From Desulfomicrobium sp. ZS1 (GTDB taxonomy: Bacteria > Desulfobacterota > Desulfovibrionia > Desulfovibrionales > Desulfomicrobiaceae), in assembly GCF_024204645.1 (NCBI RefSeq), contig NZ_CP100351.1, positions 2,754,001 through 2,818,000 on the forward strand: a stretch of DNA of 64,000 bases, read 5' to 3'. Position 1 is the first letter of the stretch. Each line of letters opens with the position of its first letter. Shown in pieces: positions 52,101 to 60,233 of this stretch. Made by a program: the position numbers and the translations under genes. Below the pieces are notes generated by a model. That model saw only the letters and a list, made by a program, of their open reading frames with translations, was not told the DNA's origin and did not search any database.

Positions 52101-54632
52101 TACACCTTCGACCCCATCGCCAGCCTTTTTTTGCGCTTCGAGCTCGAACCGGGGGAATCGGCCGAAGCGGTGCTTATCGACGGATACGCCCCGGAGGCGG
52201 AAGCCGGCTCCCGGCTCCTGAGCCGCATTCTGGATCAGACCTCCAGCGCAGTCGACCATCCGAACAAAAGCGCCAGCGCATCGCGGCAAATCCGCGAGCC
52301 CTCCATCGAAGAAATGCTCCTGCCCGCGCAGGAAAGCGCCTACAGCTTCTCGGAGAACGGGGAACAACTCCGCCTCAATTGGAAAACACCGCGCCGCTGG
52401 GAGCATCTCATGGTCAATGATCTGGGGTACGGCACCCTCGTGACCAACGACGGCTCCTTTTCCTCATTCATGGGCAACTCCCAGCAGAACGCCATCACGC
52501 CCTTCGCCCCGGACACCATGACCACCCAGGAACCGGGCCAAGTGCTCTTCCTGCGGGACGCGGACACCGGCGAGTTGTCCTCTCCCACATACATCCCCTT
52601 CCGGGAAAAGGACGCGACCCTGGACGTGACGTTCGGCCTGGGCCACTGCGTGTTCCGCAAGACCAGGGGAAGCGTCACCACGGAATTAACGGCCTTCGTG
52701 CGCCACGACCAGCCCATGGAGGCCCGGCTGCTGCGCATCGTCAACGCAGGGGATCGGCCGGTATCCTACGACGTGACCTTCTTCGCGCAGATCATCCTGG
52801 CCGAGATACCCATGGACTCCGCCGGACAGATCGTCACGGAGGAGGATCGGGAAAAAGGCGTCCTCTTTTTCAGCCGGCCGGAGAACAGGTTTCAGCGGGG
52901 CTGGGCCTTCGTGGCATCGAGCCTGCCCTGCACGGCCATGGAGACCAGCCTGAACCGCTTCATGGGCGCAGGCCGGACCATTTCCACTGCGTACATGGTG
53001 GAAACCGGCGAGCCCGACATGGATCAAGATGACGACGGATACCGCGTGGCCGCAATTTCCGGACGCATAACCGTACCGGCCAGGGGGGAGGCCCACATGC
53101 ACGTACTCGTGGGGCAGGTGCCGGAGCGGGACGACTGCCGGCGGCTCATATCCTCCATGCGCAGGACCGACGATGTTCTGGCCGCCCTTCGCCGCACCAC
53201 AGCCATGTGGCGCGAGATGCTCGGAACCATCCGCATCGAAACGACCAGCCGGGCCTTCGACCGCCTGGTCAACATCTGGCTGCCCTACCAGATTCTGACG
53301 GCCCGCCTCTGGGGCCGGTTGGGGCCGCAACAGCGCAGCGGAGCCTACGGTTTCAGGGACCAGCTTCAGGACGTGCTGCCCCTGACCATGCTGCGGCCCA
53401 GCCTGGCCCGCGCACAGATCCTGCTGCACGCGCGCCAGCAGTTCCTGGCTGGCGATGTGCTGCAGTGGTGGCACCAGACCTGCGACGGACGCACGGGCCT
53501 TGGCATCCGCAACCGCGCCTCCGACCCGCACCTGTGGCTGGCCTACATGACCTGCCGCTATGTAGAGGTCACGGGCGACCGCGCCATTCTGTCCGAACCC
53601 ATCCCCTTCATCGAGGGTCCGTCGATCCCGCGCGGTCAAGAAGGCATCGCCTTTGTCCCCCGACTTTCGCAGGATCAAGGGTCGCTGCTGGAGCACTGTG
53701 TGCGCGGCGTGGATCTGACGCTCTCGCGCCTGGGGCGAAACGGACTGCCCCTCATGGGTGCCCACGACTGGAACGACGGGCTGTCGGCCGTGGGAGCGAA
53801 AGAAAAGGGAACAAGCGTCTGGCTCGGCTTCTTCCTGCACGATGTGCTGCGGACCATCACGCCCCTGGTGGAGGAGGGCGGCGGCAAAGCCAAGGCCGAG
53901 AATTACAGGTTCCAGGCGGCCCGACTGCGCGAGGCCCTGGACAGGATGTGGAAGAACGGCCACTTTGCCCGGGCCGTTTCCGACACGGGAGAGATCCTCG
54001 ATTACGTTGACGCGCTGTGTTCCGCCTGGCCCCTGCTGTCCGGGGCGGCGGACCCGATCAAGGACGAAACCGCCCTTCTGACGGGCCTTGCGCGTCTGGA
54101 GAAGGAAAACATGGTGCTGCTGCTGACCCCATTCTTCGACGAGGAGTCCAAACCCTATCCCGGCCGCATCGCCGACTATCCTCCGGGAGTGCGTGAGAAC
54201 GGCGGCCAGTATTCCCACGGCGCGTCCTGGCTGGTGGACGCCCTGACCATGCTTTCGCGCCGGGCTTTGGAGAACGGGGACGCGGACTGCGCTGCCAAGC
54301 TACGCCGCGATGCGCTGCGGGTCTGGCTCAAGATATCGCCCCTGGCCCATGCCCGGGGGGAGGAACTGCAGACCTACGGGCTGCCACCCCACCAGCAGGC
54401 GGCCGACATTTTCCACGGCCCCGGCTTCGAAGGTCGTGGAGGTTGGAGTTGGTACACGGGCGCGGCGGCGCGCATGCTTTGGGCTGCATACGACCTCTTG
54501 GGCATCGGCGTGCGCGGCGGCGAGCCACATCTGGACAGGACGGCTCTCGAAATGGACGGGGCTATCCGCGTGCGCAGGGTTTGGATGCACGGCAAGGAAA
54601 TTTTTACGGCAAAGGAGAAAAATGATGACTGA
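49128..54632 (+). CDS. Giant membrane-anchored GH94-type protein (NdvB-related)
   Basis: An 1834-residue protein starting at GTG. Residues 1-730 are largely hydrophobic with more than ten predicted membrane segments, and no GT84 glycosyltransferase motif stands out. From about residue 755 come two glycosyl-phosphorylase N-terminal beta-sandwich domains (YTALFTQDGRGYSRVFSSI, then a second copy near 1090 with GYGTLVTNDGSFSSFMG). From about 1370 an alpha/alpha barrel follows, containing GAYGFRDQLQDVLPL and the catalytic HDWNDGLS near 1546, where GH94 phosphorylases have the general acid Asp. It resembles the phosphorylase part of cyclic beta-1,2-glucan synthase, which trims glucan chains. Its substrate is unknown. 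Confidence 0.85.
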   Translation: MKTPPAQPWSSRLGFCALLFLFIPAAALVFGTRPPIPFPATPAATAILAGAIGLLSATGLTLVTAHRLPGLLAALSDFSIPAIFTLAANPGVTLWQAPSNWPDLLRVGPLCASFFALSHILLVAFSLTRRGKHPSLLAQASLLAVPFIFNWLLLLQSPHLLQQLTGALPGIDVLSPRALELGGRVVVLAVFNVFSAVILNALCIGDLLREAKTFALLAGSATLAGLSPLAADLGSSQAAATLPQGLSVLAAVAAVAVAQAGLWSQTFLMTGLLMDALKGRRPAGYWGAHHFREGLGKGAMYSALFLGLLFLVRTMAESPLMEALRLILPLATHLAVGAMFMPLAKTILETFDGSPTFFSRLVNNACSTHLYLRGALLGFGLHLIPIHELMHKNPGIRFLLGAGMGAMVYAGAGMALDLLEKFRGRRQRLQNWRVYLNGTLLGGFVGGAIAWYVDPSQSAVVLNKFRMYVTLHVQNPQDYVIYPLFSKWGAMNLGPQTGSARLLFNESVSGVINWSLAAPLFSVNFFFLTALFARSWAPVRLMASRQGVIAIAEQTVRVLRWGLWMAPVIYSLLRISPDPTWYNQDGAIRTLAAIWQSIVLTPGAFRGWSIETFLHLLAYDWVRILIWFDHMGLRVATLVNLSFVGGDALDEFLARFQGHAGRTRCIPEALRRFATWAPLLIPFFLPMGADWAHVWDGAEAIQKTGQGQASPLAALIVLFTVVALGVGIVRARGRKQPTGGVRPAHGPQRPNLRPADEIALCNGVYTALFTQDGRGYSRVFSSIRHGMEYDLTNRPTSRAHIAGKFIYLRDEHGEAWSLGFSPITRDDAQTSVERTSPLSVALSCRCRNIETKADVTVPAELSAETCRIRITNTGATPRRIDLVSYREICLNDPNPQLRHPFYNRQHIATWFVREQQVVFARNRMIKTLGNARGGPRPSPEVYFHAAHLPNPARVCLLGYQDSRAAFLGDRTLRDPEGLDQAPLKTDNTDLHYTFDPIASLFLRFELEPGESAEAVLIDGYAPEAEAGSRLLSRILDQTSSAVDHPNKSASASRQIREPSIEEMLLPAQESAYSFSENGEQLRLNWKTPRRWEHLMVNDLGYGTLVTNDGSFSSFMGNSQQNAITPFAPDTMTTQEPGQVLFLRDADTGELSSPTYIPFREKDATLDVTFGLGHCVFRKTRGSVTTELTAFVRHDQPMEARLLRIVNAGDRPVSYDVTFFAQIILAEIPMDSAGQIVTEEDREKGVLFFSRPENRFQRGWAFVASSLPCTAMETSLNRFMGAGRTISTAYMVETGEPDMDQDDDGYRVAAISGRITVPARGEAHMHVLVGQVPERDDCRRLISSMRRTDDVLAALRRTTAMWREMLGTIRIETTSRAFDRLVNIWLPYQILTARLWGRLGPQQRSGAYGFRDQLQDVLPLTMLRPSLARAQILLHARQQFLAGDVLQWWHQTCDGRTGLGIRNRASDPHLWLAYMTCRYVEVTGDRAILSEPIPFIEGPSIPRGQEGIAFVPRLSQDQGSLLEHCVRGVDLTLSRLGRNGLPLMGAHDWNDGLSAVGAKEKGTSVWLGFFLHDVLRTITPLVEEGGGKAKAENYRFQAARLREALDRMWKNGHFARAVSDTGEILDYVDALCSAWPLLSGAADPIKDETALLTGLARLEKENMVLLLTPFFDEESKPYPGRIADYPPGVRENGGQYSHGASWLVDALTMLSRRALENGDADCAAKLRRDALRVWLKISPLAHARGEELQTYGLPPHQQAADIFHGPGFEGRGGWSWYTGAAARMLWAAYDLLGIGVRGGEPHLDRTALEMDGAIRVRRVWMHGKEIFTAKEKNDD

Positions 54633-54870
54633 GACAAGCCGGGATACGGACCGCAGCGTCCTGCGGCCAGGCCGATACCGGCATTTCAAAGGCGGAGAAT
54701 ACGAAGTTCTGGGCGTAGCCAGGCACAGCGAAGGTCTGGAGGATATGGTGGTGTACCGCCCGCTTTACAACGACACAGGCCTGTGGGTCCGCCCGTTGTC
54801 CATGTTCACGGAGACCGTCGAGCGGGACGGGAAAACACAACCACGCTTCACCCTCCTGAAAGAAAGCTGA
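54622..54870 (+). CDS. DUF1653-family small protein
   Basis: An 82-residue protein starting at 54622 (AAAGGAG upstream), overlapping the GH94 gene by 11 bases. It contains RPGRYRHFKGGEYEVLGVAR, HSEGLEDMVVYRPLY, WVRPLSMFTETV and the ending RF. This is the DUF1653 pattern, a small beta-rich domain of unknown function. Coupling to the giant phosphorylase gene suggests shared expression rather than a proven shared role. Confidence 0.85.
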   Translation: MMTETSRDTDRSVLRPGRYRHFKGGEYEVLGVARHSEGLEDMVVYRPLYNDTGLWVRPLSMFTETVERDGKTQPRFTLLKES

Positions 54871-54930
54871 CGTTTCCCAACGGCGAAGCTCCCTTCTGAA
54901 AGAAACATCCGTCACGGATGCGAAAATCGC

Positions 54931-55083
54931 GTGTCGGCGCGGCTCAGGGACGGCCTGCCGAGTATATGGATTTCGTACCATATGCGAAAGGCGCGTGTCG
55001 GCGCGGCTCAGGGATGGCCTGCCGAGTATATGGATTTCGTACCATATGCGAAAGGCGCGTATCGGCGCGGCACAGGGATGGCC
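54931..55083. repeat. 64-bp tandem repeat beside copy D
   Basis: GTGTCGGCGCGGCTCAGGGA begins at 54931 and recurs at 54995 and, slightly changed, at 55059, giving an exact 64-base period. Each unit carries the element's outer-arm sequence (GGCGCGG-AGGGATGGCCTGCCG) plus TATGGATTTCGTACCATATG. The third unit leaves the array at GCCG and becomes the left arm of the hairpin. Confidence 0.85.
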
Positions 55084-55229
55084 TGCCGGAACTCCTTCGC
55101 GGGCCTCGTAATGCTTCCCGGCCTTGAGATCTCGTCTTTCTTTCTCGCCCTGTAGCGTAAGGCGGCCGGGAAGCAAACGATTCCTGGCTCAGTCAGACAG
55201 CCGACAGGCCATCCCTGTGCCGCGCCGAC
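55062..55229. repeat. Dispersed covarying hairpin element, copy D
   Basis: Outer arms 55062-55083 and 55208-55229 are a perfect 22-base inverted repeat around GGCGCGGCACAGGGATGG. Inner arms GCTTCCCGGCC and GGCCGGGAAGC differ completely from those of copies A-C yet still pair. Conserved strands: GGAACTCCTTCGCGGGCCTC and GGCTCAGTCAGACAGCC. Orientation as copy B. It lies between convergent genes (DUF1653 and ftsK). Confidence 0.75.
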
Positions 55230-55309
55230 ACGCTTGAGCCGAGGGAGAGTACCGCTGAAAATCCGGCTATCTTCAATCGAAATTGGTTCGTTAAGGATGA
55301 CGCTTCCTC

Positions 55310-55352
55310 CCCCCCTGAAAGGGGTGCAGGGGACGCGTCCCCTGCCCGCCGG
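55310..55352. repeat. GC-rich palindromic intergenic sequence
   Basis: CCCCTGAAAGGGG is followed by CAGGGGACGCGTCCCCTG, two adjacent palindromes just beyond the ftsK stop codon. The style resembles 41378-41423. It could act as terminator for ftsK, though no T-tract is present. Confidence 0.5.
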
Positions 55353-55371
55353 AGGCATCTTCCCCTTTCCC

Positions 55372-57567
55372 CTAATCCTTCTTACCGCGCACCAGTCGGG
55401 GCTTGCTGCCGTCCTGGGGTCCGATGACGCCGTCCATTTCCATTTGTTCGATAAAGCGGGCGGCGCGGTTGAAGCCGATGCGCAGGCGGCGCTGGATCAT
55501 GGAGATGGAGGCTCGGCCCTGGTCCGTGACAAAATCGATGGCCTCGCTGTATTTGGGATCGTCGAGGACGTCGCTTGATCCGCCGTTGCCTTCGCCTCCG
55601 CTCTCACCGGCGGTGTTCCACTCGGCGAAATCCAGTTCGAAACGCTGGGGCCGCTGTTTCTCCCAATATTTGACCACGCGTGCGATCTCGTCGTCGCCCA
55701 CGAAGGCGCCATGCACGCGCTGTATGTTGCCGCCGCTGAGTTTGAAGAGCATGTCGCCGTGGCCGAGGAGGTATTCCGCGCCGATGCCGTCGAGGATGGT
55801 CCGCGAATCATGCTTGGAACTGACCTGGAAGGCGATGCGCGAGGGGAAGTTGGCCTTGATGATGCCTGTGACCACGTCCACGGAAGGGCGCTGGGTGGCC
55901 AGGATGAGGTGAATGCCCGAGGCCCGCGCCAACTGGGCCAGGCGGACGATGCTGCCTTCCACTTCCTTGGCCGCCGTCATCATCATGTCGGCCAGCTCGT
56001 CGACCACGATGATGAGATAGGGAAAGGGTTTCAGGTCACGCATGTCCTCAGGGCGGTCGTCACCCATCTCGGAGAGCTTCTGATTGTAGGTGGTGATGTG
56101 GCGCACGCCTGTTCTGGCCATGGCCTCGTAGCGCTGCTCCATTTCGTAGACCGCCCATTCCAGGGCATTTTTGGCCAGATGCATGTCCGTGACCACGGGA
56201 TGAACCAGGTGCGGAAGCGTTCCGTAGACGGCCAGCTCGATGCGTTTGGGGTCGACCAGCAGCAGCTTCACATGCTCGGGATCGTGCTTGTAGACGATGC
56301 TCAGGAGCAGGCAGTTGAGGCACACGGACTTGCCCGCGCCGGTTGCGCCGGCCACGAGCATGTGCGGCATTTTGGCCAGATCGGCGATCTTGGGGTTGCC
56401 TTGGATGTCCATGCCCAAAGCCAGGGGCAGCTGGGCCTTGGTGTCGGCAAAGGCCGGATCATCGATGATTTCGCGCAGGTAGACGATTTGGCGTTGTTCG
56501 TTGGGAATTTCAATGCCCACGGTGTCGCGCCCGGGGAGCGGGGCCACGATACGCACGGCCCGGGCTTTCAGGGCCAAGGCCAGGTCATCGCTCATATTGG
56601 CGATGCGGCTGACCTTGACGCCCGGCGCGGGTTTGAACTCGAACATGGTGATGACCGGTCCGGGCTGCACTCCCTGCACCTCGCCCTGAATACCGAAATC
56701 GGCGAAACAGGAGGTCAGGGCCTGGGACTGCCTGTCCAGAACCGCCTTCGGGATCGCAATGCGCGAGGCCGGCACCTGGGCCAAAAGATCAAGGGGCGGC
56801 AGGCTGCTGCCGGAAGTTGCCGGTCTGGCAGGAGCGGCAGACTTCACTGGTTTGGGCTGGGGCTTGGATATGTTGGATATGACCCGGGGTTCTGCCGCAC
56901 GCGCGTCCTCTGCGGGCTTGCGCGGTTTGGCAGGCGGTCGCTGTGCCTGGGGAGATGCGGAAACTTCGACCGCAATGGAGCGTTCTGACCGCCAGTCCCG
57001 AAATCTTTGAAAAAAGCGCCGCACCAACGACAACCAGCCCGCGCATTTTTCCACCAACGCGCGGTATGACATGCCAAAAAGCAGTCGGCCGGCGATCAGG
57101 GTCAGGCAGACGGCAACAAGCACAAAGCCGTAGTTGCCGAAGACGCGCTGCAGCAGCGCATACAGGGTCCGGCCGACAAATCCGCCGCTGACCATGCCTG
57201 ATTCGGACAGATCCAGACTCAGGACCGCAAAATGCAGCCAGAGCGGAACCAGGATCGCGAGCATGATGCCGCCGATCCAGCGCAGCCAGTGCGGCCGAAA
57301 GCTGGGGAAAAAGAGCATCGCCGCGGCCAGGGCGAAGAAAACAGGCCACAGCCATGCCGCCGCGCCACAAAGATCGACCAGCCCTCCGGCCACATATGCG
57401 CCCAGGGTGCCGACCAGATTCTGCGTTTTGTGACCGGCCACGGACTGATGGTTGAACCCGGGGTCGGCGGGAGAAAAGGAATACAGGGCCAAGGTCACAA
57501 GTGCCAGGGAACAGGCAAAGACCAGCGCGCAAATTTCCCGTACGAGCTTGTTGCCGTCTTTAGTCAT
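55372..57567 (-). CDS. ftsK: DNA translocase FtsK/SpoIIIE
   Basis: FtsK pumps chromosomal DNA at the division septum. Start 57567 (MTKDGNKLVREICALVFACS) gives 731 residues. Four or five N-terminal membrane segments (residues 10-170) lead to a Pro/Ala-rich linker to about 270 and the motor domain with Walker A VAGATGAGKSVCLN, Walker B YLIIVVDELADMM, and the C-terminal winged-helix gamma domain (QRRLRIGFNRAARFIEQMEM). All parts are present. A terminator separates it from efp upstream. Confidence 0.94.
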   Translation of the reverse strand: MTKDGNKLVREICALVFACSLALVTLALYSFSPADPGFNHQSVAGHKTQNLVGTLGAYVAGGLVDLCGAAAWLWPVFFALAAAMLFFPSFRPHWLRWIGGIMLAILVPLWLHFAVLSLDLSESGMVSGGFVGRTLYALLQRVFGNYGFVLVAVCLTLIAGRLLFGMSYRALVEKCAGWLSLVRRFFQRFRDWRSERSIAVEVSASPQAQRPPAKPRKPAEDARAAEPRVISNISKPQPKPVKSAAPARPATSGSSLPPLDLLAQVPASRIAIPKAVLDRQSQALTSCFADFGIQGEVQGVQPGPVITMFEFKPAPGVKVSRIANMSDDLALALKARAVRIVAPLPGRDTVGIEIPNEQRQIVYLREIIDDPAFADTKAQLPLALGMDIQGNPKIADLAKMPHMLVAGATGAGKSVCLNCLLLSIVYKHDPEHVKLLLVDPKRIELAVYGTLPHLVHPVVTDMHLAKNALEWAVYEMEQRYEAMARTGVRHITTYNQKLSEMGDDRPEDMRDLKPFPYLIIVVDELADMMMTAAKEVEGSIVRLAQLARASGIHLILATQRPSVDVVTGIIKANFPSRIAFQVSSKHDSRTILDGIGAEYLLGHGDMLFKLSGGNIQRVHGAFVGDDEIARVVKYWEKQRPQRFELDFAEWNTAGESGGEGNGGSSDVLDDPKYSEAIDFVTDQGRASISMIQRRLRIGFNRAARFIEQMEMDGVIGPQDGSKPRLVRGKKD

Positions 57568-57600
57568 GCGTTTTTTCCATGCTGGGACAGTTGCAAAAAC

Positions 57601-57630
57601 AAAAGGCCACAGAGCGCTCTCCATGGCCTT
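57601..57630 (-). terminator. Terminator between efp and ftsK
   Basis: AAAGGCCA and TGGCCTTT form the outer stem, with an inner GAGCGCTC palindrome. On the minus strand it lies 24 bases after the efp stop. Confidence 0.65.
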
Positions 57631-57653
57631 TTGGATGCTGTCGATCAACCAAA

Positions 57654-58211
57654 CTATTCGCGGCCGAGATATTCGCCCGTTTCCGTATTGACCTTGATCT
57701 TGGTTCCAATCTCGACGAAAAGCGGGACGTTGACCACAATCCCCGTCTCCAGGGTCGCGGGTTTGGAGGCGCCCGTAACAGTATCGCCCTTCATGCCGGG
57801 ATCGGTCATGGTCACTTCCAGGATCACGGAACCGGACATTTCCAGATCCAGAGGACGCCCTTGATACAGCATGACCTTGTAGGCCTGGGCTTCCTTCAGG
57901 TAGCCGCCCTTTTCACCGATGAGATCGTGCGGGACGGAAATCTGTTCAAAGGTTGTCATATCCATAAAGGCGTAGCTGTCGCCTTCATTGTACAGGTACT
58001 GCATTTCCCGGACTTCCAGGTCCGGCTTAGGGAATTTGATCCCGGAACGGAAATTCTGCTCGACCACTGATCCGGTGAGCAGGTTGCGGTACTTGGTGCG
58101 CATGAACGCACCGCCCTTGCCCGGCTTGTAATGATTGCACTCCAGAATCTCGCACGGAGCGCCGTCAATCTCTATCTTCTTGCCTTTCTTGAAATCACTC
58201 GTAGCTAACAT
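57654..58211 (-). CDS. efp: Elongation factor P
   Basis: EF-P relieves ribosome stalling at polyproline. The first domain carries the loop NHYKPGKGGAFMRTKYRN, whose Lys is modified in many bacteria. The length (185) is standard, with the second and third OB-like domains ending in VNVPLFVEIGTKIKVNTETG. No epmA or ymfI-type modification gene is nearby. It follows aroQ by 52 bases on the same strand. Confidence 0.95.
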   Translation of the reverse strand: MLATSDFKKGKKIEIDGAPCEILECNHYKPGKGGAFMRTKYRNLLTGSVVEQNFRSGIKFPKPDLEVREMQYLYNEGDSYAFMDMTTFEQISVPHDLIGEKGGYLKEAQAYKVMLYQGRPLDLEMSGSVILEVTMTDPGMKGDTVTGASKPATLETGIVVNVPLFVEIGTKIKVNTETGEYLGRE

Positions 58212-58263
58212 GCTTGCCTTGCTTCCTCCATAGATTTGTCCCTGTCGACGCTTTGACAGAGTC

Positions 58264-58713
58264 TCAGGGCTGGGTCAGGCGCTGCCAAAGCGCCTGGACT
58301 GCGAGCGCATAGCTCATAATGCCGAAACCGGCAATAGCCCCGATACAGTGCCGCGCGATAAGACTCGTGTGTCGCATGGCGGACTGACGGGCGTGCACGT
58401 TGCTCAAATGGACCTCGACACAGGGAATCCTGATCCAGGCAAGGCAATCGGCCAGGGCAAGGCTGGTGTGGGTGTAGGCCCCGGCGTTAAGGACAATCCC
58501 GTCGCTCTTAACCTTCCACGCCTCTTCCAGGCGGTCAATGAGCGCGCCTTCGGAATTGGACTGAAACTGCGTCAGGCGAATGCGAGCGGCGTCGTCCCCG
58601 AGCAGTCTTTCAACCATCCCAGGGAGCGCGTCCATACCTGCCGCTCCGTATATTTCCGGCTGACGCTGTCCCAAAAAGCCCAGATTGGGACCATTTATAA
58701 CCACAAATTCCAT
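58264..58713 (-). CDS. aroQ: Type II 3-dehydroquinate dehydratase
   Basis: Catalyses the third step of the shikimate pathway. Typical motifs: VINGPNLGFLGQRQPEIYG split over INGPNLGFLG and RQPEIYG, QFQSNSEGALIDRL, LNAGAYTHTSLALADCL and EVHLSNVHARQ with the catalytic His. The normal GPNLN is GPNLG here. Length 149 is standard. The order lipoprotein-aroQ-efp is tight, suggesting one transcript. Confidence 0.94.
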   Translation of the reverse strand: MEFVVINGPNLGFLGQRQPEIYGAAGMDALPGMVERLLGDDAARIRLTQFQSNSEGALIDRLEEAWKVKSDGIVLNAGAYTHTSLALADCLAWIRIPCVEVHLSNVHARQSAMRHTSLIARHCIGAIAGFGIMSYALAVQALWQRLTQP

Positions 58714-58716
58714 ACG

Positions 58717-59532
58717 CTATTTCTGCTCCGAGGGCTCGCTGACGGTATCGGAATGCGGCGGCAGAACCACCACCGTGTCGGGCTCGTCCTGGGCAATGAC
58801 GGCATCCGGATCCAGGGCTGCCACATCGACGTTCATGAGAAAAATGCGATCTCCGGCCTCGACCTCACGGTCGCTGACCACGATCTCAAGATTGCACAAT
58901 ATCCCCGTCGCTCCGCCCTGCTCTTTGGGCAACGCGACAGTATTATCCTGCATGAGCTGCTTGATTTCGGCCATGCCGATAACGCGATAAAAGCTGCTGC
59001 CAAGTTCGCCGACAGGCTCCGCGATGGCGACGTAGGACGGCAAGGTTTCGGGCACCGTCTGATAGAGCATGGCGTAGAGCACATCATGCATGCCGGCGAT
59101 ATAGCGGTCCTCTTCCAGAGAGATTATCTGTCCCCCGAGGGCCAGGTCGCCGACAAAACTGGTCGAGACCAGAAAGTTCTGGACCAGATCGCCGGTCTCC
59201 GGATCTCCCTGGGTATTGAGCAGCCCGCTCTGGCTATACTCCCCGTCCATTTGCCCCAGCGGAGTCATTCCGGCCACGGGGACGATGACGATATTCTTGT
59301 TCAAAATCTTGTTGAAGACCTTGATGAGCCCTGCGTTCCTGGCCTCGGTCCAGATCCCGGTGTCGGCATCCACGTATTTGGTCAGTTCCATCTCACTCAG
59401 ACGCAATTCGACAGTGGCCTCTTCTTCCACCCGGAGGGGCTCCTGGGCAGCGCTGGCCGAAACCAACTTCACTTCCTTGGTACACCCGCTCAACATGAAA
59501 ACGGCGCTCAAGAGCACGAGCAACGCACGCAT
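58717..59532 (-). CDS. Lipoprotein of unknown function
   Basis: The start at 59532 has GGAGG upstream and gives MRALLVLLSAVFMLSGC, with the lipobox Cys at 17 and 271 residues. The mature part resembles periplasmic stress or penicillin-binding-associated lipoproteins in composition, with strands such as NKNIVIVPVAGMTPLGQMDG and GDRIFLMNVDVAALDPDA; no named family is certain. It is upstream of aroQ with three bases between them and divergent from engB. Confidence 0.7.
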   Translation of the reverse strand: MRALLVLLSAVFMLSGCTKEVKLVSASAAQEPLRVEEEATVELRLSEMELTKYVDADTGIWTEARNAGLIKVFNKILNKNIVIVPVAGMTPLGQMDGEYSQSGLLNTQGDPETGDLVQNFLVSTSFVGDLALGGQIISLEEDRYIAGMHDVLYAMLYQTVPETLPSYVAIAEPVGELGSSFYRVIGMAEIKQLMQDNTVALPKEQGGATGILCNLEIVVSDREVEAGDRIFLMNVDVAALDPDAVIAQDEPDTVVVLPPHSDTVSEPSEQK

Positions 59533-59636
59533 AGTATGCCTCCAATTAATTATTGATAACCAAGACAATTCTTTCTATCACTGCCTGATCAAAACGCATT
59601 TCGTCAAGAACCCTAGCCCCGGGAAATGGTAGTTTC

Positions 59637-60233
59637 ATGCCCAGCACCGTAATTTTGGAAAAGACAATCTACACCATCGATCAACTGGAAGAAATGCCGC
59701 TTCCCCAACTCGCTCTCGCCGGACGATCCAATGTCGGGAAATCGTCCCTGTTGAACAAACTCACCGGCAGGAAAAACCTTGCGAAAATCAGCTCCACTCC
59801 CGGCAAAACCCGCAGCCTGAACTTTTACAGGGTCACCCCGGAAGAATTCTATCTCGTGGACCTTCCGGGATACGGATATGCCCGTTGCTCCAAAACGGAA
59901 CGCGAAAAATGGGCCACGCTCATCAACAGATACTTAAAAAACAACCCCCGCCTCTTTGGAGTGGTCGCCCTGCTTGATTCACGGCTCCCGCCCCAGGCCC
60001 TCGACATAGAATTGATCACATACATCAGGGCTCAAGGGATGGATGTATTCCCCGTGATGACCAAGGCCGATAAATGCAAGCAGCCTGTCCGAAGCGCAAA
60101 TCAAGTCGCATGGCAACGACTTCTGGGCACGGAAAAACCACCTTTGCTCATCTCCAGCCATTCCGGCATGAATATCGACAAACTTTGGCAATTCTTCCTT
60201 GATAAATTTTCCGCAGTGCAGCCACACGAATAA
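59637..60233 (+). CDS. engB: Ribosome biogenesis GTPase EngB (YihA/YsxC)
   Basis: A small TRAFAC GTPase for large-subunit assembly. G1 is LAGRSNVGKSSLLN, G2 STPGKTRSLNFY, G3 VDLPGYGYARC, and G4 MTKADKCK. The length (198) is normal. It is read divergently from the lipoprotein gene with a 104-base shared upstream region. Confidence 0.94.
   Translation: MPSTVILEKTIYTIDQLEEMPLPQLALAGRSNVGKSSLLNKLTGRKNLAKISSTPGKTRSLNFYRVTPEEFYLVDLPGYGYARCSKTEREKWATLINRYLKNNPRLFGVVALLDSRLPPQALDIELITYIRAQGMDVFPVMTKADKCKQPVRSANQVAWQRLLGTEKPPLLISSHSGMNIDKLWQFFLDKFSAVQPHE

Noticed and set aside
52686-54218. 510-codon minus-strand frame inside the GH94 gene
   Set aside because: Same reason: antisense of conserved GH94 catalytic motifs.
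54931-55083. CRISPR array
   Set aside because: The 64-bp period looks tempting, but spacer and repeat are both conserved between units, which makes it a plain tandem repeat.
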